This document shows, piece by piece, positions 34,351-42,197 of a stretch of 64,000 nucleotides of DNA. The translations under genes were made by a program, and so were the position numbers. The stretch covers positions 4,030,001 to 4,094,000 of the forward strand of contig NZ_CP139145.1 in NCBI RefSeq assembly GCF_034048115.1. The letters run 5' to 3'. The DNA comes from Pseudarthrobacter sp. IC2-21. GTDB lineage: Bacteria; Actinomycetota; Actinomycetes; Actinomycetales; Micrococcaceae. The first letter of the stretch is position 1. Each line of letters opens with the position of its first letter. Below the pieces are notes generated by a model. The model saw only the letters and a list, made by a program, of their open reading frames with translations. It was not told the DNA's origin and ran no database searches.

Positions 34351-34670
34351 CTACGCGGCAATCCGGCGGTGGGCCTCCCTGGCTTCCACTGGGATCCTGC
34401 GCGCTTTGGCCGTCTCCTTGACCGGAATCCGAAGAGTCAGGACGCCGTCGTCGTAGGATGCCTTAATTTTCTCCGTGTCCAGCGCCGCGCCGAGGATCAG
34501 TTGGCGGCTGAATACCCCGCGCGGCCGCTCCGCAGCAGGTCAAAAGCCACCATGAATGCCTGGTCCTCCCGCCACGCATCCATGGGCATCGCCGCCGGCC
34601 GCGCAGCCGTACCGAGGACCTGTTGGGCCAGCCTGTCCAGCTCGCGGAACGGATCGGTTTGCATCAACAT
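34351..34670 (-). pseudogene. Broken hsp20 (alpha-crystallin small heat-shock protein) gene
   Basis: From ATG 34668-34670, behind a strong GAGGAGG, the frame reads [20 protein letters not shown] and [17 protein letters not shown], normal for an actinobacterial Hsp20, then hits a stop. In the next frame the family's C-terminal half resumes: [34 protein letters not shown] and a basic tail, ending at TAG 34351-34353. About 40 codons of the beta-sandwich core (between VAFDL and ERPRG) are missing and the junction is out of frame. This is an internal deletion with frameshift near 34535-34550. The ribosome site and promoter repeat upstream look intact, so the damage may be recent or an assembly error. 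Confidence 0.82.
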
Positions 34671-34715
34671 GACTTCCCTCCTCGTCAGAGATGGGCCACC
34701 ACATTCCCCCAGCCG

Positions 34716-34737
34716 ATCTATATTGGCTGGTATAGAT
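34716..34737. promoter_or_regulatory. Inverted repeat ATCTATA-N8-TATAGAT upstream of hsp20
   Basis: Perfect 7-base arms (34716-34722 and 34731-34737) separated by eight bases, 46 bases before the hsp20 start. It does not look like the HspR (HAIR) or HrcA (CIRCE) consensus, so it may be the site of another regulator or contain an alternative promoter element. Confidence 0.5.
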
Positions 34738-34802
34738 TTTTTACCACCGCTTTAACCACTCATCAAGAGGTGACTGAAGATTTTCCCCGATTCTCAGGGG
34801 AC

Positions 34803-35684
34803 CTAGAGGCGCCGCCACACCCAAGGCTCGCGGGGAAGATCCAGCGTCCGGAACGCGGAGAGCGCAGATTCCAAAGTCCCGCCCGGCAGCCCCAGGGACT
34901 GCAGGATAAGATCGCGGACTCCCGCAGCGGCGACTCCTTCGCGGGACAGATCGGCCAGCGTCACCGCACCGTCGCGCTTGGCCAGCCGGGCGCCGTCGGC
35001 ATTCACTACCAGCGGTACGTGCGCATATTCCGGAACGGGCATATGCAGGAGGGACGAAAGATAGGCCTGCCGCGGCGTGGAGGAGAGCAGGTCATCTCCC
35101 CGCACCACTTGATCTATGCCCTGGGCGGCATCATCCACCACCACCGCGAGGTTGTACGCGGTCACGCCGTCGTTGCGGCGCAGGACGAAATCATCCACCA
35201 CACCGGTGAATTCCCCGTGCAGCACGTCCCGCACGGTGTACTCCGCTACCTCCGCCCGCAGCCTGATGGCCGCGGGCCGGTTGGAGCGCCTGAACTCAAC
35301 CTCGGCCGGATCAAGGTTGCGGCACGTGCCGGGGTAGGCGCCTTGCGGTGCGTGCGGAGCGGAGGGCGCCTCCTGGATTTCGCGGCGCGTGCAGAAGCAC
35401 TCATACGTGAGGCCCGCTGCGGTCAGCCGCGCAATGGCCTCGCCGTACACCTCGCCGCGGTCCGTCTGGCGCACGACGGCGCCGTCCCACGTCACGCCGA
35501 TGGCCGCCAGATCGCGGAGCTGCTCAGCTTCCGCACCGGCACGCGCACGGTCCAGGTCCTCAACACGAAGCAGGAAGTCCCGGCCTGTGGATCGGGCGAA
35601 CAGCCAGGCAAGAATGGCGGTACGGAGGTTGCCAACATGGAGTTCACCGGAGGGGCTGGGGGCAAAGCGTCCGGCTCGATTCAT
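34803..35684 (-). CDS. gluQRS: Glutamyl-Q tRNA(Asp) synthetase
   Basis: 293 aa, the short size of GluQRS rather than full GluRS. Seen: RFAPSPSGELHVGNLRTA (HIGH-like site), RVEDLDRARA, zinc-type residues CFCTRR...Y...C, GVTAYNLAVVVDDAAQGI and the KMSKS-like RLAKRDGAV. It lacks the anticodon-binding domain. The family attaches glutamate to queuosine in tRNA(Asp). No queuosine genes are in view. It diverges from the Lrp gene across a structured 420-bp gap. Confidence 0.92.
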   Translation of the reverse strand: MNRAGRFAPSPSGELHVGNLRTAILAWLFARSTGRDFLLRVEDLDRARAGAEAEQLRDLAAIGVTWDGAVVRQTDRGEVYGEAIARLTAAGLTYECFCTRREIQEAPSAPHAPQGAYPGTCRNLDPAEVEFRRSNRPAAIRLRAEVAEYTVRDVLHGEFTGVVDDFVLRRNDGVTAYNLAVVVDDAAQGIDQVVRGDDLLSSTPRQAYLSSLLHMPVPEYAHVPLVVNADGARLAKRDGAVTLADLSREGVAAAGVRDLILQSLGLPGGTLESALSAFRTLDLPREPWVWRRL

Positions 35685-36106
35685 ATAGCAACCCTACGCA
35701 CAGGGATAACCGGGGGTCACGTCACGCCCGATGCGGGGCTCCCATGGGACCGGAAGTGACCCCGCGTAGCGGTAAGAGCCTTTGTCGCAGCCAGGAAAAC
35801 ACAAGAGCCCCTCAGCTACCGATGACGCCGGGAGATCCGGCGCCCGGGAGTTCAGGGGCTCTTGTCGTGTTTGCAGGATGACCGTGGTGTGAACAAGTGT
35901 CATCAGCGGCGGCCTCCGTGCGGGAGGCATTGTCCAGATTCCGGGTGGTGTGCCGGGGTTCCTGTAAGCCAGCGGTGCCGGCGGTAGCCTCGCACTGCTT
36001 TGTTGCCACTATTTGAGCAGACGCCATGCAGTTGGCACAACAGGCATAATGATGAGTAGTCAGACTGATCAATATATGCCGCTGTCACCAGCAGGGAGTG
36101 ATCACA
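35685..36106. other. 420-bp intergenic region with two strong hairpins; possible small RNA
   Basis: No gene is apparent. GGGGTCAC (35713-35720) pairs with GTGACCCC (35756-35763), and ACAAGAGCCCCT (35801-35812) pairs with AGGGGCTCTTGT (35854-35865). The second stem is followed by TCGTGTTTG, like a plus-strand terminator, and encloses a smaller GC hairpin. A short plus-strand RNA of about 150-170 bases ending here would explain a terminator where no gene stops. Confidence 0.45.
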
Positions 36107-36565
36107 TTGCAGCAACTGGACATCACCGACAAACGGATCCTCAGCGCCCTCGACGAGGACCCCCGGCTCCCCATCATGGTCTTGGCGCAACGCCTGGGCC
36201 TGGCCCGCGGCACCGTGCAATCACGTCTGGAGCGGATGAGCGCCTCGGGCGCGCTCCGCCCGAACAGCAGCCGCGTGCTGCCGTCCGCCCTGGGCCGCGG
36301 GGTGGCGGCGGCAGTGAGCGCCGAGCTTGACCAAAGCCATCTCAATGAAGCCATCGCCGCACTCCGCGAGATCCCCGAGGTCCTCGAGTGCCACGCTCCC
36401 GCCGGTGACACCGACCTGGTGATCCGCGTGGTGGCAACCAGCCCGGATGATCTGTACAGGGTGTCCGAGGAAATCCGCCTCTGCCCGGGGATCGTCCGCA
36501 CGTCCACCAGCATGTTCCTGCGCGAGGTTATCCCTTACCGGACCACCGGGCTGCTGAAGAGCTAA
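36107..36565 (+). CDS. Lrp/AsnC-family regulator
   Basis: 152 aa from the TTG at 36107, preferred because GGAG (36095-36098) is well spaced; the GTG at 36098 would overlap that site. HTH (about 3-55): LDITDKRILSALDEDPRLPIMVLAQRLGLARGTVQSRLERM. The RAM ligand domain follows (about 65-145) with VLECHAPAGDTDLVIRVVA. Binds DNA as a multimer and responds to amino acids. It stands alone, so its targets are unknown. Confidence 0.88.
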   Translation: MQQLDITDKRILSALDEDPRLPIMVLAQRLGLARGTVQSRLERMSASGALRPNSSRVLPSALGRGVAAAVSAELDQSHLNEAIAALREIPEVLECHAPAGDTDLVIRVVATSPDDLYRVSEEIRLCPGIVRTSTSMFLREVIPYRTTGLLKS

Positions 36566-36573
36566 GCCCTGCC

Positions 36574-36627
36574 GTGGATGCGGCGGAAAGGAACCGGGCG
36601 GCCAAAAACGGTTCCGCCGTCGTCCAC
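36574..36627. terminator. Hairpin between two convergent Lrp genes
   Basis: CGGCGGAA (36581-36588) pairs with TTCCGCCG (36612-36619), extended by GTGGA (36574-36578) with TCCAC (36623-36627). It can serve both convergent transcripts. Confidence 0.55.
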
Positions 36628-36685
36628 GTGCCGCCCGCGCACGAAGCCCGCGCTGCTGTTTACGCCGGCTCTCTACACCGGCCTC

Positions 36686-37141
36686 CTACACCGGCGGCCC
36701 CGCGTTGGCCTTGAGGTTTTTCATCACCAGCGTGGACGTCAGCCGCTCCACCCCCGGAAGTGAAGTGAGTTCGGCGTCGTAGAAGCGCTGATACGCCGGG
36801 AGGTCCTCGGCGATAACCTTCAGCAGGTAGTCCGGTGACCCGAAGAGCCGCTGCGCCTCCACGATGTTCGGGGTGTCGGCTACGCGGTTTTCAAAGATCT
36901 CCATGGTGGAGCGGTCCACTTGGCGCAAGGTGACAAAGACGATCGCCTCGAAACCCAGTCCGACGGCGGCCGGATCGATGTCCGCCTTGTAGCCGCGGAT
37001 CACTCCGGACGCTTCAAGGTCCCGCAGCCTCCGGTGGCACGGCGCCACCGTCAAACCCACCTTCGCGGCCAGCGCCGTGGCAGTCATCCGGCCATCCTCT
37101 TTGAGATAGCGCAAAATGTTTCTGTCGATATGGTCAATCAC
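36686..37141 (-). CDS. Lrp/AsnC-family regulator next to a LysE exporter
   Basis: 151 aa. HTH in residues about 2-52 (MIDHIDRNILRYLKEDGRMTA then ALAAKVGLTVAPCHRRLRDLE) and a RAM domain (FEAIVFVTL, QRLFGSPDYLLKVIAEDL, LPGVERLTSTLVMK). Divergent from the LysE-family gene with about 105 bp between. This Lrp-beside-LysE arrangement is common, the regulator switching on export when its amino acid accumulates (inference from family knowledge). Confidence 0.92.
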   Translation of the reverse strand: MIDHIDRNILRYLKEDGRMTATALAAKVGLTVAPCHRRLRDLEASGVIRGYKADIDPAAVGLGFEAIVFVTLRQVDRSTMEIFENRVADTPNIVEAQRLFGSPDYLLKVIAEDLPAYQRFYDAELTSLPGVERLTSTLVMKNLKANAGPPV

Positions 37142-37245
37142 GCAATAATCTTACCGTTTTCTGTCCGAAGACGGCTAAATAGGTAAGCACTTATGGCGGC
37201 AAAGTTCGTAGGGTTTGTGCTGTAGATATTGGACAGGAGCCCGTC

Positions 37246-37899
37246 ATGAATCCCCAGTTATTTTTCGCCTTTGTGCTGGTGGCCGCCGCCCTCGCCTGCA
37301 CTCCCGGCGTGGACTGGGCCTATTCCATCAGCGCGGGCCTGCGGCAGCGCAGCTTTGTTCCGGCCGTTGCGGGACTTTGCGGCGGCTATGTCCTCCACAC
37401 CCTACTGATGGTGGTGGGACTGGCGGCCCTCCTGTCCGGCCTGCCCGGCCTCCTCGGCTGGCTGACGGTGGCCGGAGCGGCGTACCTCCTGTGGCTGGGC
37501 ATCAGCACCCTCCGTTCCTGGCGCGGGGCCTCCTTCAGTGCTGCAGACGCGGCAGGGAAGCCCGTGAACCAACTCCGGACCTTCCTCCAGGGCATGGGCA
37601 CCAGCGGCATCAACCCCAAGGGCCTGCTGTTCTACGTGGCGCTGGTACCGCAGTTCGTCAGCCCGGAAGCCACCCTTCCGCTGCCGGTCCAGTCCGGGTT
37701 GCTGGGCCTGACGTTTGTCCTGCTGGCCGGAATCGTTTACACCTGCGTCGCGCTCCTGGCCCGCAAACTCCTGAAGTCCCGCCCCGGCGCCGCCCGCGCA
37801 GTCACGCTGGCCAGCGGGGTCATCATGGTTCTCCTCGGCGCGGTACTCCTGGCTGAGCAGGTTGCCCCGCTGATGGCCGGTCTGGCGCAGCAGTCCTGA
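37246..37899 (+). CDS. LysE/RhtB-family amino acid exporter
   Basis: 217 aa with about six membrane helices. Seen: the N-terminal ACTPGVDWAYSISAGLRQR (family motif with Pro-Gly) and the central FLQGMGTSGINPKGLLFYVALVPQFV block. Exports amino acids or related compounds from the cytosol. The divergent Lrp gene is its probable regulator. A TAGATA element about 12-20 bases upstream of the ribosome site could be the -10 box. Confidence 0.92.
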   Translation: MNPQLFFAFVLVAAALACTPGVDWAYSISAGLRQRSFVPAVAGLCGGYVLHTLLMVVGLAALLSGLPGLLGWLTVAGAAYLLWLGISTLRSWRGASFSAADAAGKPVNQLRTFLQGMGTSGINPKGLLFYVALVPQFVSPEATLPLPVQSGLLGLTFVLLAGIVYTCVALLARKLLKSRPGAARAVTLASGVIMVLLGAVLLAEQVAPLMAGLAQQS

Positions 37900-37909
37900 C
37901 GCCGGCTTC

Positions 37910-38269
37910 CTAAACGCCGCGCTCCATAAACCACTCGGTGAACCGGGACGCCCGACCGTCAGGCTCCAGCCGGATCACCCACAGGTTGTCGTAGCTGGGC
38001 CGGTCGCCCAAGTAGTGCGTGAAGCCCTGCACGAAGGCCAGGCCGCCGTCGATGCCCAGCAGGGTCCACTCAAAGGTCCATTCCTCGGGCTCATCCCGCG
38101 CCTTCAGCCAGCGGTCCACAATCTGCTCGCGGCCCCGCCAGGGGTCCTTGTCCTCCGGCCGGGTAGCGTAGACGGCGTCCTCGGTGAACAGCGCGCGGAT
38201 ATCGTCGGGTTCGTTGGTCTCCCACGCCGCAATGTACTTTTCCATCCAGGTCCGGACTGCGTCGCTCAT
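37910..38269 (-). CDS. SnoaL/NTF2-like small protein
   Basis: 119 aa from ATG 38267-38269 (MSDAVRTWMEKYIAAWETNEPDDIRALF). The cone-shaped NTF2-like fold is suggested by the helix start, VYATRP, WRGREQIVDRWL, WTFEWTLLGIDGGLAFVQG and a closing WFMERGV. Such domains bind small hydrophobic ligands or catalyse isomerisations; function here is not evident. GGAGG lies only one base before the ATG, so the true start may differ slightly. Convergent with the exporter gene. Confidence 0.75.
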   Translation of the reverse strand: MSDAVRTWMEKYIAAWETNEPDDIRALFTEDAVYATRPEDKDPWRGREQIVDRWLKARDEPEEWTFEWTLLGIDGGLAFVQGFTHYLGDRPSYDNLWVIRLEPDGRASRFTEWFMERGV

Positions 38270-38323
38270 GCCTCCGTTGTACCCCCGGCGCAGGCAGCCC
38301 ACAAGGCGTCCGGCGCGCGAGGC

Positions 38324-39289
38324 TCATTTCCCGTCCAGGTTCTCCCACTCCTGCTCCCACAGCCTGCGCGCGTCCACATCCTTGCGGATCACCTCGAAGG
38401 TCTCCAGTTCCGCAGGACGGCCCCGCAGCCAGTCCCGCGGGTTGAGGGACCTCCGGCCGTTGTCCAGCACCAGCAGGGCACGGTCCGTCAGGGCGTCGTT
38501 GCGGAGCACAGGGTCCGTCTTGCGGCGGCGGAGCACCTCCTGGAGCACCTCCTGCGCCTTCGCGTGGGCCCCGAGACGCCGCAGTGCGCGGCCGCGGAGC
38601 AGCAGCAGCGCGGCCGACAGATCATCGGAATTGAGCAGGCCCTCGGTCCAGATCACCACTTCCTTGTCCCGCCCCAGCGCGCACGCCAGCGCGCACCGGG
38701 CCAGGGCTGAGGGCAACGACGGCGGCAACCCGGTGACCGTCTGCAGCGCCGCTTCCAGCTGCCCGGTTTCCCGCAGGGAGTGCGACAAGGCCAGGAAGAC
38801 GGATTCCTGGCCGAACAGCACCGGGACTTCGACGCGTTCGGCAACCTCCACCCGGGTGACCACCCGCGTCAGGTACGTGGCCGCGTACTGGTTGGCGTCG
38901 TCGTCGTTCCTGATGGACAGGCCGCGCTGCAGGAGTTCGGAAGCGCGCAGGTATCCGCCGTGCTGGTAAGTCAGAAGGCCCGCCATGACGGAACAAAGCC
39001 CGGCCCAGCCCGGGTAGGTGCGGCCTAGGACGATGAGCCGTTCGGGTTCCTTGCTGTTGAAGATGGCGTGATGGACAGCTTTGGCCGCCCTGCCCGGCAT
39101 CAGCTTGAGCCTGGGGACATCCCCGTCCACGGCGAGGAGCGCGGTATCGCGCCCGCCCAGAACGCCGTGGATCAGCCCGCCCACGCTGCCGGCCAGTTCC
39201 CGGACGGGGGTCCGCAGCTGCACATTGCCGAATGGTGTCAGGTCACGGGTGTCCCGGTAGATCGGCCCTCTGGCATCCCCCACGGTCAT
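38324..39289 (-). CDS. Conserved protein with TPR-like helical repeats
   Basis: 321 aa. Mostly helical with paired-helix repeats in the second half: YLRASELLQRGLSIRND, VFLALSHSLRETGQLEAAL, LARCALACALGRDKEVV, LLLRGRALRRLGAHAKAQEVLQEVL. The N-terminal part (GDVPRLKLMPGRAAKAVHHAI) is not recognised. TPR-like folds mediate protein contacts. It sits on the same strand as the SnoaL-like gene 54 bp downstream. No function can be assigned. Confidence 0.7.
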   Translation of the reverse strand: MTVGDARGPIYRDTRDLTPFGNVQLRTPVRELAGSVGGLIHGVLGGRDTALLAVDGDVPRLKLMPGRAAKAVHHAIFNSKEPERLIVLGRTYPGWAGLCSVMAGLLTYQHGGYLRASELLQRGLSIRNDDDANQYAATYLTRVVTRVEVAERVEVPVLFGQESVFLALSHSLRETGQLEAALQTVTGLPPSLPSALARCALACALGRDKEVVIWTEGLLNSDDLSAALLLLRGRALRRLGAHAKAQEVLQEVLRRRKTDPVLRNDALTDRALLVLDNGRRSLNPRDWLRGRPAELETFEVIRKDVDARRLWEQEWENLDGK

Positions 39290-39322
39290 TCCTCCATGCT
39301 ACGTGGATGGCCTCCGCGGACC

Positions 39323-39823
39323 CTAGGTAACCGCGGCGATCCAGAGTCCGATCACCCAGGTGCTGGCGGCCAGGCAGGCCAGGCCAAACTCCGCGAGCAT
39401 GCCCAGGCCCGTGGCCTTCAAGGCGGCCCAGCTGGTGGTGGCTGCGGTGTGGATCTCCCGCGTGCGGCTCAGTTCGCTCAGGAGCAGCCCTGCCGCGAAG
39501 CCAATGAAGAGCCCCACCACGGGGATGATGAACATCCCGATCACGCCCGCGACCAGGCCCACCACCACGCTCCGGCTGGGGATGCCGTGCTGCTTGAGCT
39601 TCCGGCCGGTCAGTACGGCGCTGGCCGACATGCCGGCCACCACAAAGACCATTCCCACCGCAAAGATCACCCAGCCCAGCGATCCCGCACCGCCCCAGAT
39701 GGCCCACGCCAGCAGGCTCAGGCCGATCAGGAAGCTGCCGGGAAGCACCGGGATGATGGTGCCGGCCACGCCCACCAGAATGGCAACGCCGCAGAGGGTG
39801 CTTACAACGGTTTCGGAGTTCAT
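39323..39823 (-). CDS. DUF456 family membrane protein
   Basis: 166 aa from ATG 39821-39823 (MNSETVVSTLCGVAILVG). About four membrane helices with the family's GTIIPVLPGSFLIGLSLLAWA start and VGLVAGVIGMFIIPVVGLFIGFAAG core. Function is not established. It lies 34 bp upstream of the TPR-like gene on the same strand, so the two may be co-transcribed. Confidence 0.85.
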   Translation of the reverse strand: MNSETVVSTLCGVAILVGVAGTIIPVLPGSFLIGLSLLAWAIWGGAGSLGWVIFAVGMVFVVAGMSASAVLTGRKLKQHGIPSRSVVVGLVAGVIGMFIIPVVGLFIGFAAGLLLSELSRTREIHTAATTSWAALKATGLGMLAEFGLACLAASTWVIGLWIAAVT

Positions 39824-39889
39824 GAGCCCCAGTTTAGGGCGGCGGGACCCGGCAACCGGCACCGCGTTCCCGCCCGCTAGTGCGCCTTA

Positions 39890-39939
39890 ACGCCCGACGG
39901 CGGCGCCTCCCTTCGAGAGGAGGCACCGCCGTCGGGCGT
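39890..39939 (-). terminator. 21-bp hairpin after the malic enzyme gene
   Basis: ACGCCCGACGGCGGCGCCTCC... (39890-39910) pairs with 39919-39939 around CTTCGAGA, with a single mismatch. It lies 25 bases past the malic enzyme stop and before the DUF456 gene start on the same strand. Confidence 0.75.
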
Positions 39940-39963
39940 CAGGTCAGCGGGTGGCGGCTGAGG

Positions 39964-41163
39964 CTACTCGGCTTCCACGGCGGCGGCGACGGCGGCAGTT
40001 ACTGCCGGGGCGACGCGCGGGTCCAGCGGGCTGGGCACGATGTAGTTCACGGACAGGTCCCCTTCGGCCAGTTCCGCGATGGCGCGTGCCGCGGCAAGCT
40101 TCATGGCGGGCGTGATCCGGCGGGCGCCGGCGTCCAGCGCGCCGCGGAAGATGCCGGGGAATGCCAGCACGTTGTTGATCTGGTTCGGGAAGTCGCTGCG
40201 GCCGGTGGCCACCACGGCGGCGTACTTGGACGCCACCTCGGGGAGGACTTCGGGGTCCGGGTTGGAGAGCGCGAACACGATGGAGTCGGTGTTCATCAGC
40301 TTCAGGTGTTCCTCGTCCAGCTTCGAGGAGGAGACGCCGATGAACACGTCGGCGCCGAGCAGCGCGTCGCCCGGTCCGCCGGTGACGCCGCGCGGGTTGC
40401 TGCGCTGGGCCATCTCTGACTTCTTGCTCTGCGCGTCGGCGGCGATGTCCGCCCGGTCACGGTTGATGACGCCCTTGGAGTCGAGCAGGACAACATCTTC
40501 GATTCCCGCGGTGAGCAGGATTTCGGCGACGGCGATGCCTGCAGCACCGGCGCCGGAGACCACTACGCGGAGGCCCTCGAGTTCGCGGCCGGTGACCTTG
40601 GCGGCGTTGGTCAGGGCGGCGAGAACCACTACTGCGGTGCCGTGCTGGTCATCGTGCATGACCGGGCAGTCCAGCGCCTCAATCAGCTTTTCTTCCAGCT
40701 CGAAGCAGCGCGGGGCGGAAATGTCCTCGAGGTTCACGGCGCCGAAGCTGGGGCGGAGCCGGACGAGGGTTTCCACAATCTCGTCAACGTCGGTGGTGTT
40801 CAGGACCAGGGGAATGGAGTCCAGCTCGCCGAAGGTCTTGAAGAGGGCGGACTTGCCCTCCATGACCGGCAGTGAGGCGCTGGCGCCGATGTTGCCCAGG
40901 CCGAGCACCGCGGTGCCGTCGCTGACCACTACCACCAGGCGCTGCGCCCAGGTAAGGGTCTTGGCGAGCTCCGGGTTGTTGTGGATGGCCCGGCTGACAT
41001 CGGCCACACCGGGGGTGTAGGCGATGGAAAGGTCGCGCTTGTTGGCAAGCGGGACCGTGCTGGTGACCGAGAGCTTGCCGCCCTGGTGGGCGTCGAAGAT
41101 CTCAGCTTCGGTCAGGGCAGTGGCTGCTGAATTGTCGGTCGTGGCAATTGCGTCAATGGACAC
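39964..41163 (-). CDS. NAD(P)-dependent malic enzyme
   Basis: 399 aa, the short bacterial form without a phosphotransacetylase domain. Seen: SIAYTPGVA (catalytic Tyr), EGKSALFKTFG (catalytic Lys), LEDISAPRCFELE, MHDDQHGTAVV metal site and the VVVSGAGAAGIAVAEILL nucleotide fold. Converts malate to pyruvate plus CO2, linking C4 acids (for example fumarate from aspartase) to pyruvate. The start is GTG 41161-41163 with AGGAG eight bases before it. The long upstream gap holds a CRP/GlxR-like box. Confidence 0.93.
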   Translation of the reverse strand: MSIDAIATTDNSAATALTEAEIFDAHQGGKLSVTSTVPLANKRDLSIAYTPGVADVSRAIHNNPELAKTLTWAQRLVVVVSDGTAVLGLGNIGASASLPVMEGKSALFKTFGELDSIPLVLNTTDVDEIVETLVRLRPSFGAVNLEDISAPRCFELEEKLIEALDCPVMHDDQHGTAVVVLAALTNAAKVTGRELEGLRVVVSGAGAAGIAVAEILLTAGIEDVVLLDSKGVINRDRADIAADAQSKKSEMAQRSNPRGVTGGPGDALLGADVFIGVSSSKLDEEHLKLMNTDSIVFALSNPDPEVLPEVASKYAAVVATGRSDFPNQINNVLAFPGIFRGALDAGARRITPAMKLAAARAIAELAEGDLSVNYIVPSPLDPRVAPAVTAAVAAAVEAE

Positions 41164-41398
41164 TTCATTGTCTCCTGGGGCTAGCCGTGGCGTACGGCGC
41201 AGAATGGCTCAAGCGCAGGGAGGCTCAAGATGGTGGGGTTCGGCACTTCGCGGACCCAAGGGTGACGGGTCCGGGGTGAAGTCCTTGCAGCTGCGGGTTG
41301 CCAGCCACTCCGGTATTGCAATAGTAAACAGCGCCGATGGACGAAAAAGGCAGCGTCACGCGGCTCGGGCGGCGCCAAAACGATTTATCAGCCGTTTT

Positions 41399-41414
41399 TG
41401 TGATTTACATCACG
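41399..41414. promoter_or_regulatory. CRP/GlxR-type box upstream of the malic enzyme gene
   Basis: TGTGATTTACATCACG matches TGTGANNTANNTCACA at all but the last base. It sits in an AT-rich patch of the 290-bp gap between tetR (42113) and the malic enzyme start. A TACTAT on the minus strand (41321-41326) could be the -10 box of the malic enzyme promoter, with the CRP-type site upstream. No other gene is seen in the gap. Confidence 0.6.
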
Positions 41415-41453
41415 CCATAAAGGCGTATTTAATCGCTTACCGGTCTAGACCAG

Positions 41454-42113
41454 TTACGCGGATCGGTGCGCGGCGCGGGTATTCGATGACACCGGCGCGA
41501 GCAGGGTGCAGGCCTTCTTCAGGTCCTCTTCGGCTTCAAACAGCGAGAGGCGGCGGTTGCGGACGGACTGGACCAGACCAGTGACTGTCAGCAGGAGCAC
41601 GCGGGCCGCCACGGCGTCGTCGGAGGCTATGGCCACCGCTTTTTCGCTCAACTCGTCAATCTCCTGCAGGAGCTCCGTGGTGTCCCTGCCCTTGAGGTAC
41701 ACGCTGCGGCCCAGGCACTGTTCGACCGCCGGCTGCATCACCCGCATGTGGAAGATTTCCATCACCACGCCGGTGAGCGCGCGGCCGCCGAAACTGGCTG
41801 CCGACGTGCGGGCCCTGGCCTGGAGCTCATCCAGCTGCTGGCGGTACAGGGACAGCATGAGGTGGGTGGGTGAAGGGAAATACCGGTAAAGGGTGCCCAG
41901 CGGGACGCCCGATTTTTCCGAGATTTCCGCGAGGTCCACGGACTCCAGGCCCTTGCGGGCAAACCCTCCGGCGGATTCGAGGACGCGTGCGTAGCGCAGC
42001 CTCTGGCGGGGAGTAGCGGGCCGGGCGGCCATGGGCGGATGGTCGGGAAGGGTCTCGGGCATCAGCATTCCGGGGTAGTGAATTTGCGGTGCAGCGGCCG
42101 GTTGTTCCCCCAT
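41454..42113 (-). CDS. TetR-family regulator
   Basis: 219 aa from the ATG at 42111-42113 (MGEQPAAAPQIHYPG); the frame is open to 42191 but that start crowds the upstream stop. HTH (about 35-80): RYARVLESAGGFARKGLESVDLAEISEKSGVPLGTLYRYFPS. The C-terminal ligand domain is family-variable. It lies 84 bp downstream of an MFS gene on the same strand and probably controls it, as efflux or uptake regulators often do (inference). Confidence 0.88.
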   Translation of the reverse strand: MGEQPAAAPQIHYPGMLMPETLPDHPPMAARPATPRQRLRYARVLESAGGFARKGLESVDLAEISEKSGVPLGTLYRYFPSPTHLMLSLYRQQLDELQARARTSAASFGGRALTGVVMEIFHMRVMQPAVEQCLGRSVYLKGRDTTELLQEIDELSEKAVAIASDDAVAARVLLLTVTGLVQSVRNRRLSLFEAEEDLKKACTLLAPVSSNTRAAHRSA

Positions 42114-42197
42114 CCCGGGCGCCCTGCAGTCGGCGTCAACTATACGGCACGGGCCTGTTAGGGCAGGCCGTTCCGGATGGGGCGGGGCCACGGCAGC

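Noticed and set aside
34369..35759. Plus-strand frames over hsp20 and gluQRS
   Set aside because: They are antisense to recognisable minus-strand genes and lack ribosome sites or domains.
41164..41453. Small coding genes in the malic enzyme upstream gap
   Set aside because: Frames cross the AT-rich promoter patch and have no coding character.
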